Counted from the first letter of the stretch, positions 8,241-16,956 are shown. The stretch: 64,000 bases of DNA from an uncultured Bacteroidia bacterium (GCA_903904515.1 CAIVCR010000103.1:84945-148944); one strand, 5' to 3'. Made by a program: numbers and translations. Notes: generated from the letters alone by a model not told the origin.

Positions 8241-8807
8241 GATACTGATTTCCTTATCAAGATTTGCTTTTGATGGGACAGGACGAACTTGGCAGGCATA
8301 TTTCCTTTCCCCACTAAAATAGTTAGTTTCTTTACTAAGTTTGAAGAATCGAGCTTGAAGGATTGCTGAGCCTACTCTAATTTTTATTGCATTATTATTA
8401 TGGTTAGTTAGTTCAAGAGATAAACAACCACAATAGCCAGGCTGAACAATTGAGGAGATCAAAAGGCCTAACCGACTAAATGAACTTCGTGTAGAAATTG
8501 AAACGAAAACATCATTTGGCAATTTCAAGTATTCCAAAGTTGAACAAAGTACTGTTTGATGAGGATGCAAGAAGAACGTCTCTCCAATCAATCGTTTTGT
8601 TTCTTGGAAAAAGCTGCTAATAGGCCGGGCTGCCACGTCTCCAGTTGCATCAATATAAGGCTCCCTTCCTTGAAAAGAAACAAGAAAATCAGTGCCGAGT
8701 CTCAAATCTAATGTCATTTCACCAAATTGCTCTTCCGACAATAAAGGTCGTATAATTAGTTCACCACTCTTATATAATGGAAAAATCTCATCTTTAGTAA
8801 GGTACAT
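8217..8807 (-). CDS. dCTP deaminase / dUTPase-like protein
   Basis: A 196-residue protein with the trimeric dCTP deaminase/dUTPase fold. Recognisable parts are 'MTLDLRLGTDF' near residue 31, 'FFLHPHQTVLCSTLEYLKLPNDV' at 78-100, 'STRSSFSRLGLLI' at 105-117 and 'QPGYCGCLSLELTNH' at 122-136. By comparison with E. coli Dcd, the phosphate- and sugar-contacting Ser and Arg (S108, R112) and the catalytic Glu (E132) are kept. The stretch that should hold the Ala-containing base-binding loop before IDPG is about three residues shorter (SSIVQPG). It may be a dCTP deaminase, a dUTPase or a changed nucleotide enzyme; phage-defence dCTP deaminases are known as a class. It is the last gene of a reverse-strand trio and overlaps its upstream neighbour by 14 bases. 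Confidence 0.8.
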   Translation of the reverse strand: MYLTKDEIFPLYKSGELIIRPLLSEEQFGEMTLDLRLGTDFLVSFQGREPYIDATGDVAARPISSFFQETKRLIGETFFLHPHQTVLCSTLEYLKLPNDVFVSISTRSSFSRLGLLISSIVQPGYCGCLSLELTNHNNNAIKIRVGSAILQARFFKLSKETNYFSGERKYACQVRPVPSKANLDKEISILQKMSFK

Positions 8808-9837
8808 ATTTATTCCATTTTTCGAGAATCATATAATTACTAATAGATTTCTCGATTAAGTTGTTTAATATTTGATATTTTTCGAATTTGGAAATATTTT
8901 TCAATTCAAACTCTGCTACTTTGCTTAGCCATAGACCCCAACCAACTTCAAAAATGGAATGAAGTTCTTCTTCATTGGTAATTATTGTGGGAATAAAAGC
9001 TCTGAAATCAGCATCAGTAATTACTTTTCTTCGATTCCTAAGTTCTTTTTTAGTAATTAGTTGAGCAGCAGTTTTTAACGCATCTAAAACTTTGTCATTA
9101 TCACAATTTAGAAAATGACGAACCATTTCAATCCGGGAATTGGTAGATGGATGAGTTGATGAGTCGGGAACATTATAAGCGATGTAGTTTAGATAACTGT
9201 TTGAAGCCTCTCCTATATATTGTGCGGCAAATACATCTGAAAAAAACTCACCATAATGCTCTTTTTGGACTACCGTTAAATTTAAAGCATTAGAAAGCCT
9301 TTCAGTAATTTTGTATCGCATATCTACGAAATGCCCTAATTCATGATAAAGTACGACATTCGCTAAATAATCCTGGGATAAATATTTTGGAAGGTTTATC
9401 TGTATCAATCGATGATTAAAAGAAATACTAAAAAGGGCTTCAATTATGTCATAAAATGTTTCATTTAATGACAAATAAGCATTAAAGCTAAAGCAATTTA
9501 AGTCGTTATGAAGTGATGTTACAATGATATACTGATTTGAGTCATCCCACTCATTAAGTGCTTTTTCAAGACAATATATAATTTCATGTGGTATATTTAC
9601 TAATGTGCTATCATCCAGAAATTCAACACTAACAAAACAAAAATCAATGATTTTTTTAGTTAAGACTAATGAAGTTTCAGGAAATCCGTCGTAATTAATT
9701 TTATTTAATTCGTCGAACAGTTTTAAAATATTGTCGTGGTAATCCCGTTTTCGGGAATCGGCATATTTATTAGTTTTGGATTTCTCAATTGATTTCTGTA
9801 ATTGAGAAAGATGCAAGGTAATTAGTTCAGGTGACAT
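8794..9837 (-). CDS. Putative HEXXH zinc metallopeptidase of unknown family
   Basis: A 347-residue protein with no signal peptide or membrane segment. The clearest motif is 'YHELGHFVDMRY', with HELGH at residues 165-169. It is followed by 'HYGEFFSDVFAAQYIGEA', where E197 or D201 could be the third zinc ligand, as in gluzincins. The rest is mostly helical and not recognised. A later segment, 'THPSTNSRIEMVRHFL', resembles the region after the zinc ligands in M48-type peptidases and in many other cytoplasmic HEXXH proteins, where it closes the active site. The start ATG shares one base with the stop of the upstream small gene, and its end overlaps the dCTP-deaminase-like gene, so all three should be translated together. 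Target and trigger are unknown. Confidence 0.7.
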   Translation of the reverse strand: MSPELITLHLSQLQKSIEKSKTNKYADSRKRDYHDNILKLFDELNKINYDGFPETSLVLTKKIIDFCFVSVEFLDDSTLVNIPHEIIYCLEKALNEWDDSNQYIIVTSLHNDLNCFSFNAYLSLNETFYDIIEALFSISFNHRLIQINLPKYLSQDYLANVVLYHELGHFVDMRYKITERLSNALNLTVVQKEHYGEFFSDVFAAQYIGEASNSYLNYIAYNVPDSSTHPSTNSRIEMVRHFLNCDNDKVLDALKTAAQLITKKELRNRRKVITDADFRAFIPTIITNEEELHSIFEVGWGLWLSKVAEFELKNISKFEKYQILNNLIEKSISNYMILEKWNKYVPY

Positions 9838-10136
9838 TAATTAGCGGCACTTAGGTGCTTATCAAAACATGAAACTAAGCGAGCAAAGTCCTCTAGCTTT
9901 AAATTATTTGAGTCTAATGGCATAATAATTTCAGGAAATTGGGAAAGATATTTTACTACAGCAAAACGCTTACTACTAACCGAATAAAAGTCCTTAGTAG
10001 TAATTAGTTGTTGGGTTTCCTTAATGATGTCACTAAATAAATTGGCATAATAAGCATTGCCAGAATTAACTATTTCATTCAAAAATGAGGAATAAGTCTC
10101 AATATTTTGAATATCTTGATTTATAGCAAAATACAT
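9837..10136 (-). CDS. Small protein of unknown function, first gene of the reverse-strand trio
   Basis: A 99-residue protein, acidic to neutral and rich in predicted helix, with no signal peptide or membrane segment. I do not recognise a family. It begins 'MYFAINQDIQNIETYSSFLNEI' and ends 'SCFDKHLSAAN'. The reason to accept it as a gene is its tight arrangement: its TAA overlaps the ATG of the metallopeptidase gene by one base (TAATG), and it is preceded by a plausible promoter region. Base use matches the two genes that follow. In an operon of this form it could be an inhibitor, sensor or adaptor of the peptidase; that is inference from gene order only. Confidence 0.65.
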   Translation of the reverse strand: MYFAINQDIQNIETYSSFLNEIVNSGNAYYANLFSDIIKETQQLITTKDFYSVSSKRFAVVKYLSQFPEIIMPLDSNNLKLEDFARLVSCFDKHLSAAN

Positions 10137-10138
10137 AG

Positions 10139-10783
10139 CTTTAATTTTTTATTTACTGATTTCAGGTTTTAATCTTTAAAAATTCAATAACGCTACATCA
10201 TGCTCTTTTAACGAAGTAAATAAGGCATTATTAGAAAAGTAAAAAGGTGGCCAATATAACAGGAAGATTACACAATTATGTCAATGATTTTCTTAATTGA
10301 ATAAGAACATACAAATTTAAAAAAAGTTACAAAGTAACCGCAGTATTACATTATTTGTAAGCGATTTAAATAATACTCTTTTCTGATATAAATTTAATAC
10401 AGAAAAATAACTATTATTCATTTTTAAATGTTTGGATTTATTTTTTTTGAAGATTCAACATTCAGATACCAACTATTATTTGAAAGGATTAAAAATATAT
10501 TTAAATCAGTCATATTCATCGCCTTGAATACAAAAAAGTTTAACTTGTAATTTTGGTTTTAAATCTCTTTGTTGATAAGTATTTTTGCTGATTTCAATTC
10601 CAACGATTTAGGTAACGCGTTTTTTAATTCACTAAATTTAGGATTATGATATTTCACCAAGTAGGAAGCATATAATATCACCATTAAAAAAAGTTACTAT
10701 GTTACTATCTCAGTATTCTCCAAAATATTGCTCTGATAAAACGAGTTTTTCATTTCGTGGGACAAATACGGGACAAATCAGGC
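10139..10783. other. AT-rich noncoding gap between the reverse-strand trio and tRNA-Cys
   Basis: No supportable gene is seen in this 645-base stretch. It is clearly richer in A and T than its surroundings. Two related sequences stand out: one starting at 10317 and one starting at 10685, each a run of A followed by GTTAC, a second GTTAC/GTAAC copy, and then CAGTATT. They are in direct orientation about 367 bases apart. They could be duplicated operators or the ends of a small insertion. Confidence 0.5.
10312..10338 (-). promoter_or_regulatory. Candidate promoter -7 element with adjacent palindrome for the reverse-strand trio
   Basis: On the reverse strand, TAAATTTG (10319 to 10312) matches the Bacteroidota -7 consensus TAnnTTTG, about 170 bases before the first ATG of the trio. 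Just upstream of it is a perfect palindrome, GTTACaaaGTAAC at 10326-10338, where a repressor could block polymerase. No convincing TTTG is found at the usual -33 distance, so the promoter call is weak. Confidence 0.3.
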
Positions 10784-10822
10784 AAACAAAAAACCGATAA
10801 CATTGAATATCAACGCTATCGG
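10784..10822 (-). terminator. Rho-independent terminator of tRNA-Cys
   Basis: Read on the reverse strand, an 8-bp stem (CCGATAGC with GTTATCGG, one G-T pair) closes a 13-base loop and is followed by TTTTTT. It lies 12 bases after the tRNA 3' end. Confidence 0.8.
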
Positions 10823-10833
10823 ATTTATAATTG

Positions 10834-10904
10834 AGGTCGGTGGCGGATTCGAACCGCCGTAGACGGTTTTGCAGACCGTTGCCTAACCACTCGGCCAACC
10901 GACC
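10834..10904 (-). tRNA. tRNA-Cys (anticodon GCA)
   Basis: A 71-base cloverleaf on the reverse strand. The acceptor stem GGTCGGT pairs with ACCGACC. The anticodon loop reads CTGCAAA with anticodon GCA. The T arm contains GGTTCGAATCC, and the discriminator base is U, as expected for tRNA-Cys. The 3' CCA is not encoded. A terminator follows 12 bases downstream. The gene sits at the border between a defence-like accessory region and housekeeping genes, so it could mark an island boundary, but no integrase or duplicated tRNA end is visible in the window. Confidence 0.95.
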
Positions 10905-11012
10905 AGAAATGTGGATGCAAAGATAATCAAAAATCTGTTTGAGCCACTAAGTAGGGTCAAAATTGAGTCGGATTTCAGTCTTCGAGATATATTTCTAAAA
11001 GATATCACGCAA

Positions 11013-11028
11013 TCCGTCAGTTGACGGA
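11013..11028. repeat. Dispersed 16-base hairpin motif, copy 1
   Basis: TCCGTCAGTTGACGGA is a 7-bp perfect inverted repeat around GT. Close relatives occur at 21401-21416, 24320-24335 and 25504-25519, all in noncoding DNA, often beside words such as 'cacaaag'. It lies between tRNA-Cys and folB. Confidence 0.75.
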
Positions 11029-11121
11029 GCAAAGTCGCAAAGTTCTAAAATGTTAAAATATAGCAGTTTAAGCCGTTGGTTATTTCGTGAATCCTTTTTT
11101 GAAAATCGTCTGATCTGCATT

Positions 11122-11472
11122 TTATCGCTCCAGCGTTACGCTAACCTTCTCAATCTGACCCCCCATGGGCGGATTGAGTTTTGATATTTTAATTCTGATG
11201 TTTTCGATCGAGGTAAACTCCTTTCCAAACCGGTCAAGTATTCTTCCTGCAACATTTTCAAGCAAATGTGATTTAATCTCCATCTCCTCTTTCACAATTT
11301 GATAGGCTATCTGATAATCCAGGGCATCACCAAGATCATCATTTTTTGCAGCCCCGGAGCATTCTGTCACCAACCGCAGGTCGACGATAAACCGGTTACC
11401 GACAACCTGCTCTGCTGCAAAATGACCATGGTAAGCATAAAACTCCATCCCTTCAATTTCAATGATTCCCAT
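11122..11472 (-). CDS. folB: Dihydroneopterin aldolase
   Basis: A 116-residue protein, typical length for FolB, which cleaves 7,8-dihydroneopterin to 6-hydroxymethyl-dihydropterin and glycolaldehyde in folate synthesis. Visible family signatures are 'GMEFYAYHGHFAAEQVVGNRFIVDL' near the N terminus, including the conserved Tyr-His-Gly and the Glu that begins the Glu-x-x-x-Gly-x segment, then 'ALDYQIAYQIVKEEM', 'HLLENVAGRI' and 'IKISKLNPPMGGQIEKVSVTLER', where the Lys before LNPP is the catalytic base-type residue of the family. It is transcribed away from glnS with a 137-base gap that should hold both promoters. The octameric enzyme acts in the cytoplasm. Confidence 0.95.
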   Translation of the reverse strand: MGIIEIEGMEFYAYHGHFAAEQVVGNRFIVDLRLVTECSGAAKNDDLGDALDYQIAYQIVKEEMEIKSHLLENVAGRILDRFGKEFTSIENIRIKISKLNPPMGGQIEKVSVTLER

Positions 11473-11609
11473 CCTGATCCCTGTTAAATTTAAGGTATAA
11501 AATTAATCTATTTTTAAATCTTCATTTAACCCCCCAAAATATATCTCATTTAGGTCAACTCTTATTACTTTTACACAAATTTTTCAGAAGCAAAGAAAAT
11601 TAAATCATT

Positions 11610-13304
11610 ATGGCAGAAATTGACAGTAGTGGCATGGATCAGGAGCAGGTACTTCCAAAGAATTTTATCCAGCAACAAATTGCAGATGATCTTTCCGAAG
11701 GGAAAAACGGAGGAAGGGTTCACACGCGTTTCCCCCCTGAACCAAATGGTTATCTGCATATTGGACATGCAAAGTCGATCTGCCTTAATTTCGGTACTGC
11801 CAAAAAATTCGGAGGATTAACCAATCTTCGGTTTGATGATACCAATCCGACCAAAGAGGAGACTGAATATGTTGATTCCATTATGGAGGATGTCCGCTGG
11901 CTAGGGTTTGACTGGGATGACCGTCTTTTTTATGCCTCCGATTATTTCGATAAGCTTTATGATTTTGCGGTAACCCTTATAAAAGAGGGTAAGGCGTATG
12001 TCGATTTTCAGTCGCAGGAGATCATCAGCGAACAAAAAGGGGTACCTACAAGACCTGGAGTTGATAGTCCATACAGAAACACCTCGCCGGAGGAGAATCT
12101 TGAGCTGTTTGCTAAGATGAAAGAGGGGTTTTACAATGAAGGTGATTGTGTTCTGCGAGGCAGAATAGATATGTCGTCTCCGAATATGCATATGCGTGAT
12201 CCGCTGATGTACCGGATATTAAAACAACCCCACCATCGTACGGGGGATAAATGGTGCATCTATCCGATGTATGATTATGCCCATGGGCAATGCGACTACT
12301 GGGAAGGGATCACCCATTCGATCTGTACGCTCGAATTTGAAGTTCATCGTCCGCTCTATGATTGGTTTATCGATCAGCTTCAGAATAGTGATTACCGTCC
12401 AAGGCAAATTGAGTTCTCGAGGCTGAATATCAGCTATACAGTGATGTCTAAACGACGGTTATTGCAATTGGTTAAAGAGAATTATGTGAATGGCTGGGAC
12501 GATCCCCGGATGCCGACCATCTGCGGTTTACGTCGCAGGGGATATACCCCTGAATCGATGCGCGCCTTCTCAGATATGGTGGGTATTACTAAAGTTGATG
12601 GCGTAACCGATGTGGCAGTGCTTGAATACTGCATCCGGGAAGATCTGAACAAAAGGGCACAACGGGTAATGGGGGTTTTAGATCCCATAAAAGTGGTGAT
12701 TACCAATTATCCGGAAGGTGTTGTTGAGGAGTTGGATGCTGTCAATAATCCGGAAGACGAAAGCATGGGAAAACGGAAAGTGCCGTTTTCACGTGAATTA
12801 TATATTGAAAGGGAGGATTTCATGGAAAATCCAACCAATAAATTCTACAGGTTATCTGTGGGTCGTGAGGTGCGTCTTCGCTATTCCTATTTTATTAAAT
12901 GTACAAATTTTGTTAAGAATGATCAGGGTGAAGTCATTGAACTTCATTGCACATACGATCCTGAAACCAAAGGGGGAAACTCTCCTGACGGAAGAAAGGT
13001 AAAAGCTACCCTTCACTGGGTGGCCGTTGCCCAGGCCGTGAAAGCAGAGGTGCGTTTGTACGACCGCCTGTTTACCGACCCCGATCCTGCAGGACACAAG
13101 GACAAAGACCTGCTTGAATTTCTCAATCCCGATTCACTGAAAGTGTTGAGTGAGTGTTATGTTGAGCCGTTTGTCAAAAATGCCAAACCATTGGATAGTT
13201 TTCAGTTCGAAAGACTTGGCTATTTTAATATTGATACTGATTCTACTGATGAAAAGCTGGTTTTTAACCGGATTGTGTCGCTAAAGGATGGATTTAAGAA
13301 ATAG
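11610..13304 (+). CDS. glnS: Glutaminyl-tRNA synthetase
   Basis: A 564-residue class I synthetase that charges tRNA-Gln. The HIGH motif appears as '[15 protein letters not shown]' (HIGH near residue 50), and the KMSKS motif as 'VMSKRRL' near residue 279. '[18 protein letters not shown]' and '[20 protein letters not shown]' are signatures that separate GlnRS from GluRS. The C-terminal half is the two-beta-barrel anticodon-binding domain typical of GlnRS ('[21 protein letters not shown]'). A direct GlnRS means that the Gat transamidation route for Gln is not required. The ATG follows an AT-rich leader, and transcription should stop at the strong hairpin starting 82 bases after the stop codon. 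Confidence 0.97.
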   Translation: MAEIDSSGMDQEQVLPKNFIQQQIADDLSEGKNGGRVHTRFPPEPNGYLHIGHAKSICLNFGTAKKFGGLTNLRFDDTNPTKEETEYVDSIMEDVRWLGFDWDDRLFYASDYFDKLYDFAVTLIKEGKAYVDFQSQEIISEQKGVPTRPGVDSPYRNTSPEENLELFAKMKEGFYNEGDCVLRGRIDMSSPNMHMRDPLMYRILKQPHHRTGDKWCIYPMYDYAHGQCDYWEGITHSICTLEFEVHRPLYDWFIDQLQNSDYRPRQIEFSRLNISYTVMSKRRLLQLVKENYVNGWDDPRMPTICGLRRRGYTPESMRAFSDMVGITKVDGVTDVAVLEYCIREDLNKRAQRVMGVLDPIKVVITNYPEGVVEELDAVNNPEDESMGKRKVPFSRELYIEREDFMENPTNKFYRLSVGREVRLRYSYFIKCTNFVKNDQGEVIELHCTYDPETKGGNSPDGRKVKATLHWVAVAQAVKAEVRLYDRLFTDPDPAGHKDKDLLEFLNPDSLKVLSECYVEPFVKNAKPLDSFQFERLGYFNIDTDSTDEKLVFNRIVSLKDGFKK

Positions 13305-13385
13305 AGGATTAATGCTAAATTTTATAATGCTGAATGGTTAAGTAGATTGTTTGGCATAGTGAACAGTCAACCCTTCAGTTTTGAC

Positions 13386-13428
13386 AAAAAAAGAACCGCT
13401 TTAATGAGAGTTAAAGCGGTTCTTTTTT
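13386..13428. terminator. Bidirectional rho-independent terminator
   Basis: AAAAAAAGAACCGCTTTAA pairs with TTAAAGCGGTTCTTTTTT around the loop TGAGAG, giving a strong stem with a U-tract in both directions. It serves glnS on the forward strand and the lipoprotein gene on the reverse strand. Confidence 0.93.
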
Positions 13429-13442
13429 ATTTATTCCAAAGA

Positions 13443-15206
13443 TTAGAAAGCCCTTATAGCCCTTACGTAAATTGCAGTGGACTTACTCAAGCCGGGACCG
13501 ATCTCTCCATTACTAAAATTAACGTAATATGCTCCACCTGCACCAAATTCAGATGAAGAATAGTACAGGTTAATCGCGAAACCTCCAATATTCTTATTCG
13601 TACCAGATGCTCCGGCTCCTATGTTGTTATACAATAATTCAAGCTCATCACGTGAAGGCAAAAACCAATCTGTATATGTACCACCGTTATAAGCCCGAGC
13701 AAGACCAGCAGCATAGCTCGTCGCAACAGGGCCCTGAACTGAAATAATCGTGTTTGTGTTTGCGAATCCGGTACCCAGGTCAGTTCCGGTTGCATTGGTC
13801 GTAACAGATATTCCGTTACTCCATCTGATTCCATTACTTTGATCAGTATTAGCAGCTATCAGACCATGAACCACTGATGCGCTATATCCCGGATCTCCGC
13901 TCTTCAAAACATAGGCTAGTATACCACCCTGGTAACTTTGGCCAATCACAAAATTTTGATAGGTTATCTGATTCCCATAGGCTGTCCCTGCATTATTCGT
14001 CGAATAGGCACGAATATAATAGGTCTTACCAAGAGATAATCCTGAAATGGTACTTGTAAAACTTCCCGCACCGGTATTGTCGGTAGTTTTTGAATTGTCA
14101 ATTGTTGGATTTTCTGAGGTATTCCAGCACACACCGCGGGCTGTAATTACACCGCCTGCAGCGGTAATATTACCACCGCTGGTTGCTGAAGTCGCAGATG
14201 CAGAAACTACTGCTGTGGTTGTAAGGGTTGATAAGATTGCAACCGTTGCAACGGTCACCTGATTTCCGTAAGCTGTTCCCAGGCTGTTTGTTGCGTAAGC
14301 TTTTACATAATAGGTCAATCCAGGTAGTAACCCGGTCATGGAACTTGTAAAAATTCCAGTTCCGCTACTGTCCGATGTTTTACTATCAGCTGTTGTTGGA
14401 TTTTCAGATACGCTCCAACAAACGCCACGTGCTGTAACGGGAGATCCCCCATCATTTGTAATATTGCCACCGCTACCCGCCGTTGCACCTGACAGATTTG
14501 AGACATCAGTTGTGGTAAGGGAAGGCAATGCTGCTGTCGTTACAGCTGTTTGCTGATTCCCATAGGCCGTTCCAATACTATTCGTAGCATAAGCCCTGAC
14601 GTAATAGGTTTTTCCTGCCAGCAATCCCGCAATTTGACTCGCAAAAGTTCCTGTTCCCGTACCGTCAGAAGTTTTGCTGTCGGATATTGTTGGGTTCTGG
14701 GTCAATCCCCAGCAAACGCCCCGGGCTGTAACCGGAGATCCGCCATCAGTTGTAATATTGCCTCCGCTGGCGGCGGACGTGGCAGTAAGTGCCGAAATAT
14801 TCGTAGTCGTCAATGCGGGAGCCTGTGCCAGTGTCGCAAAGGTTAGTTGGGAACTATAACTTGTCCCAACTGAATTTGTCGCGTAGGCTTTAATGTAATA
14901 GGTAGTTCCTTGTATTAATCCGCTAAGCGCGCTTGAAAAACTTGTGGAGCCAGCTCCATCGTTGGTTTTGCTATCAGAGGTTGTCGGGTTTTGGTTGGTG
15001 CTCCAGCAAACACCTGCTGCAGTTATAGTGGCTCCACCACTAGATGAGATCATTCCTCCTGATGACGCCGAAGTCGCGGTGATATTTGAAACAGAAGTGA
15101 TTGATACGACTGGAGCAGTCTTAACCGCCTCTTTCTTACAACTGTAGATGAAGGAAAACAGTAATCCGGTAAGGAGTATTCCGTAAATTACCCGAAAATT
15201 TTTCAT
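13443..15206 (-). CDS. Surface lipoprotein with four Ig/FN3-like repeats and a DUF1566-type C-terminal domain
   Basis: I take the start at the ATG at 15206-15204 (587 residues). It gives a clean lipoprotein signal, 'MKNFRVIYGILLTGLLFSF' followed by 'IYSCKKE' with the lipid-accepting Cys at 23; a start 20 codons upstream would bury the signal. Four tandem repeats of about 90 residues follow, each with '(S/T)ATSASSGGNI', 'GVCWS..QNPT', 'DSKT.DG.G.G.F' and 'TYY(I/V)(K/R)AYATNS.GTAYG'. The last about 150 residues fit the DUF1566 (Lcl C-terminal) family: 'YTDWFLPSRDELELLYNNIG' and 'YYSSSEFGAGGAYYVNFSNG'. The protein should be lipid-anchored at the outer membrane. Function is unknown; binding or surface sensing is plausible. 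It ends at the terminator shared with glnS. Confidence 0.88.
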   Translation of the reverse strand: MKNFRVIYGILLTGLLFSFIYSCKKEAVKTAPVVSITSVSNITATSASSGGMISSSGGATITAAGVCWSTNQNPTTSDSKTNDGAGSTSFSSALSGLIQGTTYYIKAYATNSVGTSYSSQLTFATLAQAPALTTTNISALTATSAASGGNITTDGGSPVTARGVCWGLTQNPTISDSKTSDGTGTGTFASQIAGLLAGKTYYVRAYATNSIGTAYGNQQTAVTTAALPSLTTTDVSNLSGATAGSGGNITNDGGSPVTARGVCWSVSENPTTADSKTSDSSGTGIFTSSMTGLLPGLTYYVKAYATNSLGTAYGNQVTVATVAILSTLTTTAVVSASATSATSGGNITAAGGVITARGVCWNTSENPTIDNSKTTDNTGAGSFTSTISGLSLGKTYYIRAYSTNNAGTAYGNQITYQNFVIGQSYQGGILAYVLKSGDPGYSASVVHGLIAANTDQSNGIRWSNGISVTTNATGTDLGTGFANTNTIISVQGPVATSYAAGLARAYNGGTYTDWFLPSRDELELLYNNIGAGASGTNKNIGGFAINLYYSSSEFGAGGAYYVNFSNGEIGPGLSKSTAIYVRAIRAF

Positions 15207-15285
15207 GGATATAGGTATTAAAGTTAACATATTGACAAAGCTACGAAACAAATGAATTAAAAACAAAATAAAGAGATTGTTTGAT

Positions 15286-15540
15286 TTATAGCTCTGTTGG
15301 AATCAACAACTTATTTATTTGTCGCTTATTATAGAAGAAGGTGAAAATAGTTGCACTCCAGTTTACCAGAAAGATCCCCCACCAGATCCCCTTTGTTCCC
15401 CAATTGAGGGAGATGGCAAGCAACAGAAACAGGGGAAGATTCCGATGGCTACGATAAGCGTATTCAGACTTGCCGGGAAATCCTAACCCTCCGTAAATAA
15501 ACCACCCTCTGGTTTTAAAATCCAAGATTGCATTTTCCAA
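15286..15540 (-). pseudogene. Decayed MATE transporter fragment with internal deletions
   Basis: The 84-codon reading frame is a collage of three pieces of the neighbouring intact MATE gene. Bases 15319-15439 match 17108-17228 (the C terminus). Bases about 15441-15484 match about 17656-17699 (a middle part). Bases about 15480-15505 match about 17861-17886 (an earlier part, 'WFIYGGLGFP'). Two internal segments, about 425 and 160 bases in the intact copy, are missing, and the 5' third is gone. Each junction falls in a short shared word (gaaga, and gccgg.aatcc), as expected for deletion between short repeats. A 12-TM transporter cannot be made from it, so it is best read as a relic of a duplicated MATE gene. 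Confidence 0.85.
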
Positions 15541-15585
15541 GATTAATTTAGCTTACCTCAGGTAAATCTCAGAGATAAGAATGCC

Positions 15586-16956
15586 CTAGAATCCAGCCAC
15601 ACCCCATCCTTTCCGGTAATTGCGGCTAAGGTATTTATTGGCATCCGGGTCATCAGGAAACTTCATGTTGACAGCATCCCATTTCAGCAGCCGGTCGGGA
15701 ACCCGAATAGCTACTGTTCCCAATAGAATCGCTTCAGTCATTGGTCCGGTCTGTGCGAAATGCGAAGCGGTTTTTGGACCGCCCAAACATGCAACCACAA
15801 AATTGTAATAATGATTTTGAGCTTCGAGCTGAGGTGATTTATAATTTATAAATTTACTTTCGGGCAGAAGAACAGGGGTCCCGTTGTGCGGGATAAGCAG
15901 TGCCCCTTCCGTACCAACCAACATTGAAGACTCGGCCGGATACTCCTTTCCGGGATATAGGTCCATGATCTCCTTTGGCGGGAAAAACTCTCCGTCAAAC
16001 CATTCGAGCGGTAATACATTTGCTTCAGTGAGATCGTTCCCCGGAAACATCCAGGTGATATGGTTGCTTTGCGGCCAGGTATCCGCTCTTCTTTCGGGAG
16101 ATTCCTTCCATGACTTCTGAACCTCTGCAGTCACGGAGAGTGGCGGTTTTAATCCAAGACCTTTCCATACAGGGTCGAAGATATGGCACCCAATATCGCC
16201 GGACCATCCCGTTCCAAAGTCCTGCCATGCCCTCCATTTCATTGTATGATAAATTTCAGGCACAAAGGGGCGATAAGGAGCAGAACCTATCCAGAGATCC
16301 CAGTTCAGTTTTGCAGGAGGGGTCTCTCCCTGTGAAGGACGTGGTCCCAAGGCCCTGTATTCCAATATACCTGAGCGGTTCGAGCAGAGGTAAGCATGTT
16401 TAACCTTGCCAATTGCCCCTTCTTTAAGCCACTGAACAGCTTTCCGCTCATCTATTCTTGCCGCAACCTGTGTGCCCAGCTGTGTAATTACACCATGTTT
16501 GATGGATGCTTCAGTAAGCATCCGAACCTCAGCGACATCATGACACATCGGTTTTTGGCAATAAACATGTTTCCCTTTTTGAATTGCTGTATAGGCGATT
16601 GAGAAGTGACTGTGGTCGGGTACAGCAACATTAACAGAGTCAATATTGTCATCCTCCTTCTCAAGAAGTTCGCGCCAATCGGAATAGGTGCGTGCAGCAG
16701 GAAAGGCATCGGAGGCCTTTTTCAGATTCTCTGCATCCACATCACATATAGCGATGATCTGCACATTCGGATCTCCCTTGAATTGCATAAAGTCCCACCA
16801 TCCCATTCCTCCAACCCCAATGCAGGCGTGTTTAAGTTTGCCTTTCGGTTTCCTGGGTTTTCTTATGCATCCAAGAAGCAGGGGAGCTGCTATTGCGGCG
16901 GTTACGGAGGTTTGTAAAAACTTACGGCGCGAAGGTGAAAAAGCATCTCTATTCAT
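15586..16956 (-). CDS. Tat-exported Gfo/Idh/MocA family oxidoreductase
   Basis: A 456-residue protein. The N terminus 'SPSRRKFLQTSVTAAIAAPLLLGC' has a twin-arginine motif (SRRKFLQ) and a lipobox-like Cys, so it is probably exported folded and perhaps lipid-anchored. The Rossmann domain begins 'HACIGVGGMGWWDF', with the aspartate strand 'QIIAICDVD'. Then come 'VNVAVPDHSHFSIAYTAIQKGKHVYCQKP', the family's EKP motif with Gln for Glu as common in this subgroup, and 'WDLWIGSAPYRPF', 'WRAWQDFGTGWSGDIGCHIFD' in the substrate domain. Members of this exported subgroup are NAD(P)-dependent sugar-modifying enzymes; the substrate cannot be read from the sequence. It lies between the MATE relic and the intact MATE gene in the same direction. 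Confidence 0.93.
   Translation of the reverse strand: MNRDAFSPSRRKFLQTSVTAAIAAPLLLGCIRKPRKPKGKLKHACIGVGGMGWWDFMQFKGDPNVQIIAICDVDAENLKKASDAFPAARTYSDWRELLEKEDDNIDSVNVAVPDHSHFSIAYTAIQKGKHVYCQKPMCHDVAEVRMLTEASIKHGVITQLGTQVAARIDERKAVQWLKEGAIGKVKHAYLCSNRSGILEYRALGPRPSQGETPPAKLNWDLWIGSAPYRPFVPEIYHTMKWRAWQDFGTGWSGDIGCHIFDPVWKGLGLKPPLSVTAEVQKSWKESPERRADTWPQSNHITWMFPGNDLTEANVLPLEWFDGEFFPPKEIMDLYPGKEYPAESSMLVGTEGALLIPHNGTPVLLPESKFINYKSPQLEAQNHYYNFVVACLGGPKTASHFAQTGPMTEAILLGTVAIRVPDRLLKWDAVNMKFPDDPDANKYLSRNYRKGWGVAGF

Noticed and set aside
10710..10898. 62-codon reverse-strand frame
   Set aside because: It reads through tRNA-Cys and its terminator; the 'NGLQNRLRRFESATDL' part is the tRNA translated.
14047..14859. 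Forward frames opposite the repeat lipoprotein gene
   Set aside because: They are complements of the tandem repeats of the reverse-strand gene and repeat in step with them.
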